Shown: positions 6,869-7,807 of the stretch, in pieces
Layout: each line of letters opens with the position of its first letter
How positions within the stretch are numbered: the stretch's first letter is position 1
NCBI GenBank assembly: GCA_028868395.1
Contig: JAGWUO010000042.1
Location: 1-7,807 of the forward strand
Length of the DNA stretch: 7,807 nt
Direction: 5' to 3'
DNA from: Cytophagales bacterium
GTDB lineage: Bacteria; Bacteroidota; Bacteroidia; Cytophagales; Spirosomataceae
Notes under the pieces: generated by a model
Seen by the model: only the letters and a program-made list of their open reading frames with translations
Told to the model about the DNA's origin: nothing
Databases searched by the model: none
Position numbers and translations under genes: made by a program

Positions 6869-7807
<939 letters not shown>

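Overview
The window looks like chromosomal DNA of a Bacteroidota bacterium, probably of the Cytophagales/Hymenobacter-like side (the finer placement is inference). The grounds are a large SusC-style outer membrane protein with an N-terminal carboxypeptidase-regulatory-like domain, exported proteins cut at Ala-x-Ala before Gln, weak or absent Shine-Dalgarno sequences, matches to the Bacteroidota -7 promoter box TAnnTTTG, and moderate GC. I see no tRNA, rRNA, CRISPR array or insertion sequence.

Layout. Left, all on the minus strand and reading towards the left edge: an exported four-cysteine protein resembling DUF6370 (1533-1862), a 106-residue membrane-anchored protein that I do not recognise (1198-1518), and the first 381 residues of an outer membrane porin that runs off the edge (1-1145). 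Close spacing suggests one operon. A 134-bp divergent region separates this operon from a plus-strand outer membrane beta-barrel/TonB-dependent-receptor-like protein (1997-4603). That gene ends in a strong hairpin terminator (4611-4638), against which the minus-strand pair oxyR - DUF4153-like membrane protein (5876-6787, 4640-5866) converges.

Right: oxyR is divergent from katG (6881 to the right edge). The 93-bp gap holds a near-complete OxyR operator of the form ATAGnTnnnAnCTAT-N7-ATAG (6792-6828). The predicted oxyR -7 box lies inside it, and a candidate katG -7 box lies downstream. The right part is therefore a peroxide-response module: OxyR keeps the Cys pair (196 and 205) that forms the disulfide switch, and KatG is the peroxide-destroying output.

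The most unusual item is KatG itself. It carries a signal peptide followed by a histidine-containing linker with five Asn-Pro-His repeats (residues 23-52) ahead of an intact peroxidase domain, so it is predicted to be an exported catalase-peroxidase with a possible metal-binding tail. Other points of interest are the 9-bp coupling of oxyR to a multi-pass DUF4153-like protein, and the unrecognised small protein between the DUF6370-like gene and the porin gene.
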